Source: Fidelibacterota bacterium (GTDB lineage: Bacteria; Pseudomonadota; Alphaproteobacteria; Rhodospirillales; Rhodospirillaceae). From it: 64,000 bases of DNA. The DNA lies in the NCBI GenBank assembly GCA_947472795.1, contig CANJBL010000002.1:62001-126000 (forward strand), read 5' to 3'. Below are positions 32,851 to 40,115 of the stretch, in pieces (position 1 is the first letter of the stretch; each line of letters starts with the position of its first letter). The notes below the pieces were generated by a model. It saw nothing but the letters and a program-made list of their open reading frames with translations, was not told the origin of the DNA and ran no database searches. Both the position numbers and the translations under genes were made by a program.

Positions 32851-34053
32851 TCAATGTCCGCCGCTTGCCGCTGCAGGCGCATTCTTTAGGATGATCGGGA
32901 AAGTCGTTGCGGGCGGTGTGTTTCGGCTGCGCTCGGTACGGATCACGCCGTCGATAATCATCATACCGATCCCCGGCAGGTCGCCCAGTTGAACACTTTC
33001 CAACAGCGTTTTACCCGCTGAATGCTGCGCCCGATCCATGATGACGAAGTCGGCTGCTTTGCCCACTTCAATCAGGCCGCAGTCCAATTTTCTCATGCGC
33101 GCGGTGTTGCCGGTTGCAAAACAGAAAGCACGCTCGGCCGGCACATCGCCCAGGCTGGAAAGCATGGAGATCATGCGCAGAATACCGAGAGGCTGAACGC
33201 CGGAACCAGCCGGGCCATCCGTACCCAAGATAACGCGATAGCTTTCATTCAGTTCGATAGCGGTGCGGAGCGCAAAAAGCCCGGAGCGTTCATTGCCATT
33301 GTGTACGATCTCGATGGCGCGCTTGCAGCCTTCGCACAGGCACCTGATCTGCACATCGGGCAATGCAGTGTGACCCCCATTGATGTGCCCGATGATGTCG
33401 GCATCGGCCGCGAGGACCACGTCCTTATCGATGAAGCCTGACCCCGGCACCGAGGGGCCGCCAGTGTGGATGGTGCTCTGAATGCCGTACTTGCGTGCCC
33501 AGGCGACCATACGTTGCGCTTCATCACCGGCCTTGACCGAGCCTAAGCCCACTTCACCGAGCAGCGTCACCCCGGCTTCGGCAAGCTGACGGAAATCCTC
33601 TTCCTCCATGCCCTTTTCGATCACCGGCGCGCCGCCGTGAATCTTGACGCCGCTGGGGCGCATGTTCTGGAACCACCGCTGCGACGCGATCGCCATGGCT
33701 TTAAGTCCGACGATGTCTCTGGGGCGGCCCGGCATATGGACTTCGCCGGCCGAGATCATCGTCGTAACGCCGCCGTGGAGACTGCTGTCGATCCAGCCCA
33801 TTTGGTTCTGACGCGGTGTCCAGTCGCCAGCAACCGGATGAACGTGGCTATCGATGAGGCCCGGCGACAGAGCCGTTCCATTGGCATCGACCACAGCAGT
33901 TGCACCGTCGAGATCCAGCTCACGCTCGCGGCCGACGGCCGAAATCTTGCCGTCGACGGCAACCACAGTGTCGGCGTCGAGGATCGGCCGGTCGAGATCG
34001 CCGCTGAGCAACAACCCGATATTTTTGACAACAAGCTTTTGATTGGCCGCCAT
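32851..34053 (-). CDS. ena: Enamidase (1,4,5,6-tetrahydro-6-oxonicotinate amidohydrolase)
   Basis: A 400-residue amidohydrolase-superfamily enzyme that closely recalls Eubacterium barkeri enamidase, which opens the ring of tetrahydro-6-oxonicotinate to 2-formylglutarate and ammonia. Visible: metal pair in GLIDSHVHP (His70, His72), SSLHGGVTTMISAGEVHMPGRP, VKIHGGAPVIEKGMEEEDF, GEVGLGSVK, IHTGG, ADIIGHINGGHTA, GTDGPAGSGVQPLGILR and the very characteristic ending LPGIGMMIIDG with SRNTPPA. The match of the C-terminal SRNTPPA segment is by memory of the family. A GGGGGACGGG run precedes the ATG. It is divergent from a second MFS gene, and the shared promoter region carries two or three copies of the island's palindrome. 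Confidence 0.85.
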   Translation of the reverse strand: MAANQKLVVKNIGLLLSGDLDRPILDADTVVAVDGKISAVGRERELDLDGATAVVDANGTALSPGLIDSHVHPVAGDWTPRQNQMGWIDSSLHGGVTTMISAGEVHMPGRPRDIVGLKAMAIASQRWFQNMRPSGVKIHGGAPVIEKGMEEEDFRQLAEAGVTLLGEVGLGSVKAGDEAQRMVAWARKYGIQSTIHTGGPSVPGSGFIDKDVVLAADADIIGHINGGHTALPDVQIRCLCEGCKRAIEIVHNGNERSGLFALRTAIELNESYRVILGTDGPAGSGVQPLGILRMISMLSSLGDVPAERAFCFATGNTARMRKLDCGLIEVGKAADFVIMDRAQHSAGKTLLESVQLGDLPGIGMMIIDGVIRTERSRNTPPATTFPIILKNAPAAASGGH

Positions 34054-34076
34054 ATTTACCCGTCCCCCGGGAATTC

Positions 34077-34101
34077 ATTTGTATGCAAATTTGTATACAA
34101 A
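34077..34101. promoter_or_regulatory. Tandem TTTG-N4-CAAA operators in the ena/MFS divergent region
   Basis: Two overlapping sites: ATTTG-TATG-CAAAT (34077-34090) and TTTG-TATA-CAAA (34090-34101), 24 bp upstream of the ena start. A decayed third copy, ATTTG-TACA-CGCAT, lies at 34165-34178 towards the MFS gene. Confidence 0.65.
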
Positions 34102-34272
34102 CAATCCATATGCTGTCTAGCCACCAATGACGGGGCTTCACGTCATTTGCGCTCAGAAAAATCCATTTGTACACGCATGTATCTATTTATGCCTGAACAA
34201 CAATGTGAGATGCTTCCCGCTCGTGTCGCGATTCCAAAGCTCGCATGGTTTCCACTTCCAGGATGATGCGCC

Positions 34273-35532
34273 GTGACGCCGCAGCCTTCAACCGCACAAT
34301 CCGCCTTTGATGTTTATATGTGGCCTTCTTCGGCCCGTCGGGTTGTGGGTACGTGCGTGGCGATCAACATGCTCGATGGCCTGGACGTTCTGGTGCTGTC
34401 CTATGTTGCGCCGGCGCTCTCCAAGGAATGGGGGTTGAGCGGCAGCGCCCTGGGCAGTGTGTTCTCCGTTGGGCTCTTTGGCATGATGCTGGGCAGCGTG
34501 GTGCTCGGCTCGCTCGCCGATAGATTTGGCCGGCGCTTGATTATTTTGGCGGCGCTTATTCTTGCGGCGGCCGCCATGACAGTCTCTGCTTTTGCAGAGA
34601 CATTGCCCCAACTCCTTCTTGTGCGCTTTATAGCCGGCCTTGGCATCGGCACACTAATCCCGACGGTATCCGTGCTCGCCGCACAGCACGCGCCCGCAGG
34701 CAAGGCAGGGCAAGCCATTGCCGCCGTGCAAAGCGGCTATCCGTTGGGTTCGATCATCGCCGGATTGGCGACGGCTCCCTTGATTCAAGTGATCGGATGG
34801 CGCGGCTGCCTCGCAGGGGCCGGCCTCGTCACGCTTCTCCTCGTTCCGGTTGCCATGCGTTTTGCCCATGACAAAGAATATGGCAAAGAATACGACAAAG
34901 AAGGTGCGCGCCAGGATGCGGAACGCCGGGGCATTGCCCAACTCTATAAGCCGGAAACATTGATCCAAACGGTCATTTTATGGTGCGCCATCTTCCTGAC
35001 GTTCGGCGTGCTCTATTTCCTGATCAGCTGGATTCCAAAACTCGCTGTCGATGCGGGCTTGCCCCAAACTCAGGCCATCATCGCCGCCACCGTCTATAAC
35101 ATTGGCGCTTTTTCCGGAACCGTGACGCTTCCACGCTTCAAAGGCAGATATCGCACGGCGCAGGTCGTTGCGGTGTTCCTTTCCGCCGGCGCCATCTTTC
35201 TCCTCATTTATGGGCTGGCTTCGTTGGCAATCCTACCGCTTCTGGCCGTGGCATTCCTGCTCGGGTTCACGGTACAGGGCGGCTTCAATGGATTTTACGG
35301 ACTAGCGTCTGAGATCTACGCCGAATCTGTTCGCGCAACGGGGATGGGGTGGGCCGCAGGGGTGGGCCGGGCCGGCGCGGTTTTAGGTCCCCTCGCCGCT
35401 GGATGGATTCTCGATATGCATGCTGACATGTGGGTGTTATTCGTGGCTTTCGCGACACCTCTGGGATGCGCGGCCATTCTTTCGGTGTTTTTGGGGCGTG
35501 CTCAATACAGAGGGACGGCCGAAAAGGCCTAA
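34273..35532 (+). CDS. MFS transporter, AAHS-type, second copy in the nicotinate island
   Basis: A 419-residue 12-TM carrier with the AAHS TM1 motif NMLDGLDVLVLSYVAPAL, loop motif ADRFGRRLIILAAL, and RFIAGLGIGTLIPTVSVLAAQHAP. A charged cytoplasmic loop (EYGKEYDKEGARQDAERRG) lies between the two halves. Related to but distinct from the carrier at 27.6 kb; the two might serve different pathway compounds (nicotinate and 6-hydroxynicotinate, for example) or uptake and release. GTG 34273 follows AGGATG; no in-frame ATG precedes it. The divergent control region it shares with ena carries the island's operator motif. Confidence 0.85.
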   Translation: MTPQPSTAQSAFDVYMWPSSARRVVGTCVAINMLDGLDVLVLSYVAPALSKEWGLSGSALGSVFSVGLFGMMLGSVVLGSLADRFGRRLIILAALILAAAAMTVSAFAETLPQLLLVRFIAGLGIGTLIPTVSVLAAQHAPAGKAGQAIAAVQSGYPLGSIIAGLATAPLIQVIGWRGCLAGAGLVTLLLVPVAMRFAHDKEYGKEYDKEGARQDAERRGIAQLYKPETLIQTVILWCAIFLTFGVLYFLISWIPKLAVDAGLPQTQAIIAATVYNIGAFSGTVTLPRFKGRYRTAQVVAVFLSAGAIFLLIYGLASLAILPLLAVAFLLGFTVQGGFNGFYGLASEIYAESVRATGMGWAAGVGRAGAVLGPLAAGWILDMHADMWVLFVAFATPLGCAAILSVFLGRAQYRGTAEKA

Positions 35533-35557
35533 CCCGCACGTTGTCCCGACGCCGCGC

Positions 35558-36037
35558 CTACTCTGCGGTTACATCGAACCGGCGCAGCAATTCGATGAGC
35601 GTCTTTTGTTCTTCTTTTGAAAGCGGATCCAGCGTTTGCTCCGAGACTTTGAGCGCAACGGGCTCGAGCTGCTCCAGCAATTCTAAGCCTGATGAATTCA
35701 GCATCAGCAGAGTCCGGCGCTTATCGTTGGCATCCGCCAATACGCGGATCAGCCCACGCGTCCGGAGCCTGCCCACAACCCCCATAACAGTCGCGGGGTC
35801 CATATAGGCCAGGCGGCCCAATTGGTTTTGTGACACCCGCCCCTCGTCCCGGATTTTGACCAAGGCAGCGAACTGCAGGGGGGTGATATCCCACTCGCCC
35901 ATCAGCCGTTGAAAAACGCTGGTCGCCCGCTGGTGGGCGCGGCGCAGAACAAAGCCGACTTGCTCTTCCAGAGCATACCCAACTTCGCCATAGGCCTTCT
36001 GCTTATGGATTTTTTTTGCCGTCATAGAATTTTTCAT
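35558..36037 (-). CDS. MarR-family regulator, probable repressor of the nicotinate island
   Basis: A 159-residue winged-helix protein: DITPLQFAALVKIRDEGRVSQNQLGRLAYMDPATVMGVVGRLRTRGLI covers the recognition region and ADANDKRRTLLMLNSSG the wing. It recalls NicR of Pseudomonas, which represses nicotinate genes and senses 6-hydroxynicotinate, in family and in context only. A palindrome of the island's TTTG-N4-CAAA type lies 140 bp upstream of its start, between it and hnr. It is convergent with the MFS gene (25-bp gap). The only regulator gene inside the island, so the best candidate to bind those palindromes. Confidence 0.82.
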   Translation of the reverse strand: MKNSMTAKKIHKQKAYGEVGYALEEQVGFVLRRAHQRATSVFQRLMGEWDITPLQFAALVKIRDEGRVSQNQLGRLAYMDPATVMGVVGRLRTRGLIRVLADANDKRRTLLMLNSSGLELLEQLEPVALKVSEQTLDPLSKEEQKTLIELLRRFDVTAE

Positions 36038-36486
36038 GAGCTCCCGGGGTCCCCGTCAGCCCTATACCCTATCGCAATTGGCTTTGCGGCACATATGGAA
36101 CTTCTGGTCTTTTCCGATAGTTATCGAAAAATATGAGAGAAATGGGCTGTTTGCACCCAAGCCCTTCTTCCCTAACTCATTTGTCTACAAATGATGCGGA
36201 AGGATGTGACAGATAAATGGCGCTCTGCGGAGCGGGCCAGGATACCTCCCATCAAAAGCTAGTGGGAGACATGAAAAAGATGCGTATCGCGCCGCCCTGG
36301 AGTGGGCTTTCAAGGATATAATACCATATTCTGGTGGTGACTTTTTCATTTGTGTAACTATGATATTGCCGTGACATATGGCGCACGACCCAGGGCAGAA
36401 TTGACGCTCGCCCACTGTCGGCGTCAGATCACAGGACTGCGCCAGAATTAAAGCGATGGATATGAAAAACCGGCGGGACTTCACAC
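36038..36486. other. Long divergent control region between marR and hnr
   Basis: No convincing gene. It contains the palindrome at 36177-36194 and is otherwise of mixed composition. The distance from the palindrome to the hnr start is nearly 300 bp, so hnr has either a long leader or a closer promoter that is not obvious. An open frame on the minus strand across 36185-36508 has no family resemblance and no ribosome site, and is not annotated. Confidence 0.5.
36177..36194. promoter_or_regulatory. TTTG-N4-CAAA operator, marR/hnr control region
   Basis: TCATTTG-TCTA-CAAATGA, a perfect 7-bp inverted repeat with the same core and spacing as the sites at 27555 and 34077. Confidence 0.65.
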
Positions 36487-37929
36487 GTGAATAAGCAATC
36501 CACCGCAAAAATACGCTGCAATGCCTGCCCGGTTCTTTGCTACATCGCCGATGGCCAATCCGGTGCGTGCGACCGGTACGGCAATCGCGCTGGGAATTTG
36601 GTCCGCCTGGATCCCCTCGTCATTCTCGAGCAGTCGGCGGAAAAGGGCGGCAATGCCGTTCCCTTCATGAGCAAAGAGGAATGGAGCGGCGAGCTGCTGC
36701 GCCCGGATCGCAAATTCGTCACCGCCATTGGGGCCGGCACCACCTATCCCGATTACAAGCCCGCTCCATTTATTGTCTCCAGCAAACACGGTGACGTGGA
36801 TGTCATCACGGTCGTGACCGAAGGCATTTTCAGCTATTGCGGCGTGAAGCTGAAGATCGATACCGACCGGCACCTGGGCCCCGAACGCAATCTGGTGCGC
36901 GCTGGCGGCGAACCCATTGGGCACGTCACCACCGGCGAGTATGGCTCGCAGATGCTCTCGCTGGGCGGCGTCAACCATTTAACCCATGGGTCAAAGACGG
37001 AAGGGCGTGCGACCTGCAAGGCTTTGCTCGACTTGTGCAACCGCAATCCCGTCGAGCTGACGGTTGATGACGGCGCGACCGTCATCGTCGAGGCCGGAAA
37101 GCCGCCTATCATCAATGGGCGCGTCGAGGAACGCATGCGCGTCGGTTGCGGCTCGGCGACAATTGGTATGTTCGCCAAGCAATGGCATAAGTTGGTCGAT
37201 GATGTTGTCGTCGTTGACGATCACATCACGGGCGTTATGTCGGAGCACCAGGCCGGCAAGGTGCTGAATGTGCTGCCTTCGGGCATCAAGATCAAAGGGC
37301 GCAAGTCTACACCCGGCCGCTATTTCCATGTGGCCGAACCCGGCGCCGGTTGGGGCGGCACGAACGTCAACGACCCCCTCAAGATTCTCGGCGACTTTGA
37401 CAAGGTACACGCAAAGCCCGGCCAGACCCTGCTGATGGTCAGCACGACCGGTGAGCAGGCCGCGTATTTTATCCTTGATGAGCAACTGAAGCCCGTTGAG
37501 CACGAGCCGCCGGCTGAGATTAAAGCGACTATCGACCGCATTCAGGAAAATTGCGAACCAGCCTTTTGCTCCGTGCTGTTCATCGGCGGCGCGGGCGGCT
37601 CCTTGCGGGCCGGCGTGACGGAAAACCCCGTGATGCTGACCCGTTCCATCAAATCTTTGCTGACGCGTGTCACCTGTGGCGGCGCACCGGTTTTCGTCTG
37701 GCCCGGCGGCGGGATCACTTTCATGGTGGACGTAACCCAGATGCCAAAGAATTCCTTCGGCTACGTGCCCACCCCGGCCATTGTGGCGCCAATCGAGTTT
37801 ACACTGCGGCGCTCCGATTATGAAGCCCTTGGTGGTCATATCGGTTCCGCCATCCCCTTGGAGCAAGCCATTCTGCTCGCGGGACATCAGAACAAGATGA
37901 CGATCGACACTTTTCAGATCGACGGCTAA
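36487..37929 (+). CDS. hnr: 6-hydroxynicotinate reductase
   Basis: A 480-residue protein recognised as 6-hydroxynicotinate reductase, an FeS/flavin enzyme that reduces 6-hydroxynicotinate with ferredoxin to 1,4,5,6-tetrahydro-6-oxonicotinate. The N-terminal CNACPVLCYIADGQSGACD gives a ferredoxin-like Cys set (Cys11, 14, 18 and 28). Later landmarks: VVTEGIFSYCGVKLKIDTD, HLTHGSKTEGRATC, GCGSATIGMFAKQW, the closely spaced MSEHQAGKVLNVLPSGIK, and TRVTCGGAPVFVWPGGGITFMVDV. GTG 36487 starts the frame. Followed immediately by UPF0280 and two AA_synth genes on the same strand, the usual company of this enzyme in aerobic Proteobacteria as far as I recall. Confidence 0.82.
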   Translation: MNKQSTAKIRCNACPVLCYIADGQSGACDRYGNRAGNLVRLDPLVILEQSAEKGGNAVPFMSKEEWSGELLRPDRKFVTAIGAGTTYPDYKPAPFIVSSKHGDVDVITVVTEGIFSYCGVKLKIDTDRHLGPERNLVRAGGEPIGHVTTGEYGSQMLSLGGVNHLTHGSKTEGRATCKALLDLCNRNPVELTVDDGATVIVEAGKPPIINGRVEERMRVGCGSATIGMFAKQWHKLVDDVVVVDDHITGVMSEHQAGKVLNVLPSGIKIKGRKSTPGRYFHVAEPGAGWGGTNVNDPLKILGDFDKVHAKPGQTLLMVSTTGEQAAYFILDEQLKPVEHEPPAEIKATIDRIQENCEPAFCSVLFIGGAGGSLRAGVTENPVMLTRSIKSLLTRVTCGGAPVFVWPGGGITFMVDVTQMPKNSFGYVPTPAIVAPIEFTLRRSDYEALGGHIGSAIPLEQAILLAGHQNKMTIDTFQIDG

Positions 37930-37947
37930 GGGCCGATAGAGGGTCGC

Positions 37948-38811
37948 ATGTCCGCCCAGTTCACAGTTCTGGCCAACGGCAACCTTCACATGAATCACGG
38001 CCCGATCGATCTGATTCTTCAGATCGACGGAGCCTGGGCCGCCGTCGAGAGCGGCCGCCAACGCGCCTGGGAGCGGTTTGAGACGATTCTGGATGAACTG
38101 GTCGGTGAGCTGCCTGTATTACGCTCGGGCAATCCTGCGCACTGGGGAAAGCTCCAAGGCTCCATTGCGCGACGCATGGCCGCTGCGGTGTCCGGCGCGG
38201 TCTCCAGCGCCGATGTCTTTATCACCCCCATGGCGGCGGTGGCGGGCTCTGTGGCGGACGAAATCGTGCAGGTTTTTGCCGGCAAGTCGGGCATCAAACG
38301 CGCGATCATCAATAACGGCGGCGACATCGCGATATATCTGGCCGCCGGCGAAATTTGCCGTGTCGGCATCGTCTCCAATCCGGTGAGTGGTGAGGCCGCA
38401 GGCAGCTTCTGGATTACCGCGGACGAGAACATCCGGGGTGTGGCCACAAGCGGATGGCGCGGACGCAGCCAATCTCTGGGCATTGCCGACGCGGTCACTA
38501 TTCTGGGTGCGACCGCAGCCGAAGCCGATGCTATGGCCACGCTGGTCGCCAATGCCGTTGATCTGCCCGGCCACGGGCAAGTCGTGCGGCAACCAGCCAC
38601 CGCGGTAAAAGCTGATAGCGATCTCGGGGAGCGTTTGGTGACCGTGGACGTGGGCGCGTTATCGCGGCAAGACATCGCCAACGCTCTCGACCGCGGAGCG
38701 CAGGAAGCACACCGTTTAAAAGCCGCGGGTCGCCTGACAGCTGCCGTGCTTTGTCTGGCGGGTGAGGTTCGCGTGATCGAAGATGGAAACCGTTTGAAAC
38801 TCTCGGCCTAG
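37948..38811 (+). CDS. UPF0280 family protein
   Basis: A 287-residue protein of the UPF0280 family, distantly related in fold to ApbE flavin transferases: ARRMAAAVSGAVSSADVFITPMAAVAGSVADEIVQVF, RAIINNGGDIAIYLAAG, VGIVSNPV and ATSGWRGRSQSLGIADAVTILGATAAEADAMATLVAN with NAVDLPGH. These mirror the ApbE-type NNGGDI, T-S-G and DAVTV blocks. Function is not established; context suggests a maturation (flavinylation) or partner role for 6-hydroxynicotinate reductase, which is inference. GAGGG lies 5 bases before ATG 37948. Starts 18 bp after hnr and is followed 13 bp later by the AA_synth pair. Confidence 0.82.
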   Translation: MSAQFTVLANGNLHMNHGPIDLILQIDGAWAAVESGRQRAWERFETILDELVGELPVLRSGNPAHWGKLQGSIARRMAAAVSGAVSSADVFITPMAAVAGSVADEIVQVFAGKSGIKRAIINNGGDIAIYLAAGEICRVGIVSNPVSGEAAGSFWITADENIRGVATSGWRGRSQSLGIADAVTILGATAAEADAMATLVANAVDLPGHGQVVRQPATAVKADSDLGERLVTVDVGALSRQDIANALDRGAQEAHRLKAAGRLTAAVLCLAGEVRVIEDGNRLKLSA

Positions 38812-38824
38812 AAGATGAACAAAA

Positions 38825-39409
38825 ATGCACAAAGTTGAAATCCGCAAGATTGTCTTGGTTGTTGAAGAGATCTTTCACGAAGGCGGACCGCGCGCTGAGA
38901 AGCCGGCCCTGCGCGGCGCCGCGTTAGCCATCATCCGCAATCCTTTTGCAGGACGGTATGTGGAAGACATCCGTCCGTTCATGGACGATCTCAACCCACT
39001 TGGTTTAGATCTTGCGGGACGCCTCATTGAACGTTTAGGCGGCGATCCCTCGCGCGTGGAAGGTTACGGCAAAGGCGCGATCATCGGGGCCGCCGGCGAA
39101 CTGGAACACGGCGCGCTGTGGCATGCGCCCGGCGGTTACGGCATGCGCGAGAAACTGGGTGATACAAAGGCCATTGTTCCTTCCACAAAAAAAGTCGGCG
39201 GCCCCGGCACCCGCCTTGACGTGCCCGTAACGCATATCAATGCGTCTTATGTCCGTAGTCACTTCGATGCTATGGAGGTTGGCGTCAATGATGGCCCGCG
39301 TGCCGACGAGATGCTGTTGGCCCTGGTGATGACAACCGGCCCACGCATTCATGAGCGCGCCGGTGGGTTCAAGGTTTCGGAAATCTCGAAGTGGGACGGT
39401 TTGAAGTGA
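38825..39409 (+). CDS. AA_synth (DUF1185) family protein, first of tandem pair
   Basis: A 194-residue protein of the family labelled amino acid synthesis (DUF1185, PF06684): the conserved AIIRNPFAGRYVEDIRPFMDDL, VEGYGKGAIIGAAGELEHGALWH, AIVPSTKKVGGPGTRLDVPVTHINASYVRSHFDAMEV and NDGPRADEMLLALVM blocks are all present. Despite the name, no enzymatic role is proven. It overlaps its paralogue by 4 bp and follows UPF0280 closely. Tandem duplication and tight coupling suggest the two chains form a hetero-oligomer. Confidence 0.85.
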   Translation: MHKVEIRKIVLVVEEIFHEGGPRAEKPALRGAALAIIRNPFAGRYVEDIRPFMDDLNPLGLDLAGRLIERLGGDPSRVEGYGKGAIIGAAGELEHGALWHAPGGYGMREKLGDTKAIVPSTKKVGGPGTRLDVPVTHINASYVRSHFDAMEVGVNDGPRADEMLLALVMTTGPRIHERAGGFKVSEISKWDGLK

Positions 39410-39993
39410 GCCAGGCAAAAATTCGAAAGCTCGTGACCATTCTCGAGGAAGTCCACAGCGAGGCCGGACGGCCCATTTCCCCGCCAACGCGCCGGGCTGC
39501 CGCAGTCGCCGTCATCGAGAACCCCTTTGCGGGACAATACGTCGAAGATCTTGAAGTCCTCATGGCCATCGGCGCCGAGCTTGGCGGCCTGTTGGGCAAA
39601 CGCTGCATCGAAGCGCTGGGCATCAAGGGCAGTGAGGCCCAGAGCTACGGCAAAGCGGCCCTTGTCGGCGAGAATGGCGAACTGGAGCACGCCGCGGCCA
39701 TTCTTCACCCCAAGTTGGGTGCGCCTTTACGTGAAGTGGTGGTGAAAGGTGCCGCGCTCGTACCATCCTCGAAGAAGCGCGGCGGTATGGGAACGCCGTT
39801 GGATATCCCACTGGGTCACAAGGATGCCGCTTTTGTTCGCAGCCACTTCGACGGCATGGAGGTGCGTATCAACGATGCGCCACGCGCCAATGAGATCATG
39901 GTTGCCGTTGCCGTGACCGACAGCGGCCGGCCTCTCGCCCGTGTCGGCGGCCTCAAAGTATCGGAAGTCCGCGGCGAAGATGGCTTACGCTAA
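39406..39993 (+). CDS. AA_synth (DUF1185) family protein, second of tandem pair
   Basis: A 195-residue paralogue of the preceding gene with the same blocks in the same order: AVIENPFAGQYVEDLEVLM, AQSYGKAALVGENGELEHAAAILH, ALVPSSKKRGGMGTPLDIPLGHKDAAFVRSHFDGMEV and NDAPRANEIMVAVAV. GTG 39406 overlaps the upstream stop codon (GTGA) and is preferred over the GTG 15 bases earlier. Both paralogues keep the S-K-K and RSHFD motifs. Function unknown; last gene of the hnr operon. Confidence 0.85.
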   Translation: MSQAKIRKLVTILEEVHSEAGRPISPPTRRAAAVAVIENPFAGQYVEDLEVLMAIGAELGGLLGKRCIEALGIKGSEAQSYGKAALVGENGELEHAAAILHPKLGAPLREVVVKGAALVPSSKKRGGMGTPLDIPLGHKDAAFVRSHFDGMEVRINDAPRANEIMVAVAVTDSGRPLARVGGLKVSEVRGEDGLR

Positions 39994-40081
39994 AGCGGAC
40001 GCTGTCGTCTGAAACAGCCGGTGTCCCTGCTGCCCCTAAGCCTAAGAGGGAGCGGCGATCGATACCAATGAACTTTTGCAT
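39953..40081 (-). pseudogene. Relic or micro-ORF with Tat-type start, 42 aa
   Basis: Downstream of the FAD oxidoreductase gene, a GGAGG 8 bases before ATG 40081 begins a 42-codon frame with a twin-arginine signal start (GIDRRSLLGLGAAG) that then loses protein-like character and stops inside the convergent AA_synth gene. Strong ribosome site plus truncated export signal suggest the remnant of an exported protein, cut by a deletion. Confidence 0.5.
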
Positions 40082-40115
40082 GGGATCATCCTCCGTGAAC
40101 GGGGTTGGGTAAAAG

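Noticed and set aside
36185-36508. Minus-strand 107-residue frame between marR and hnr.
   Set aside because: No family resemblance, no ribosome site, and it covers the operator and the start of hnr; treated as a shadow.
36487-37929. First read as a cyanuric acid hydrolase/barbiturase, which with the Mo-hydroxylase would give oxidative pyrimidine breakdown.
   Set aside because: The Cys-rich N-terminus, absence of the ring-opening amidohydrolase repeats, and the enamidase nearby point to 6-hydroxynicotinate reductase instead.
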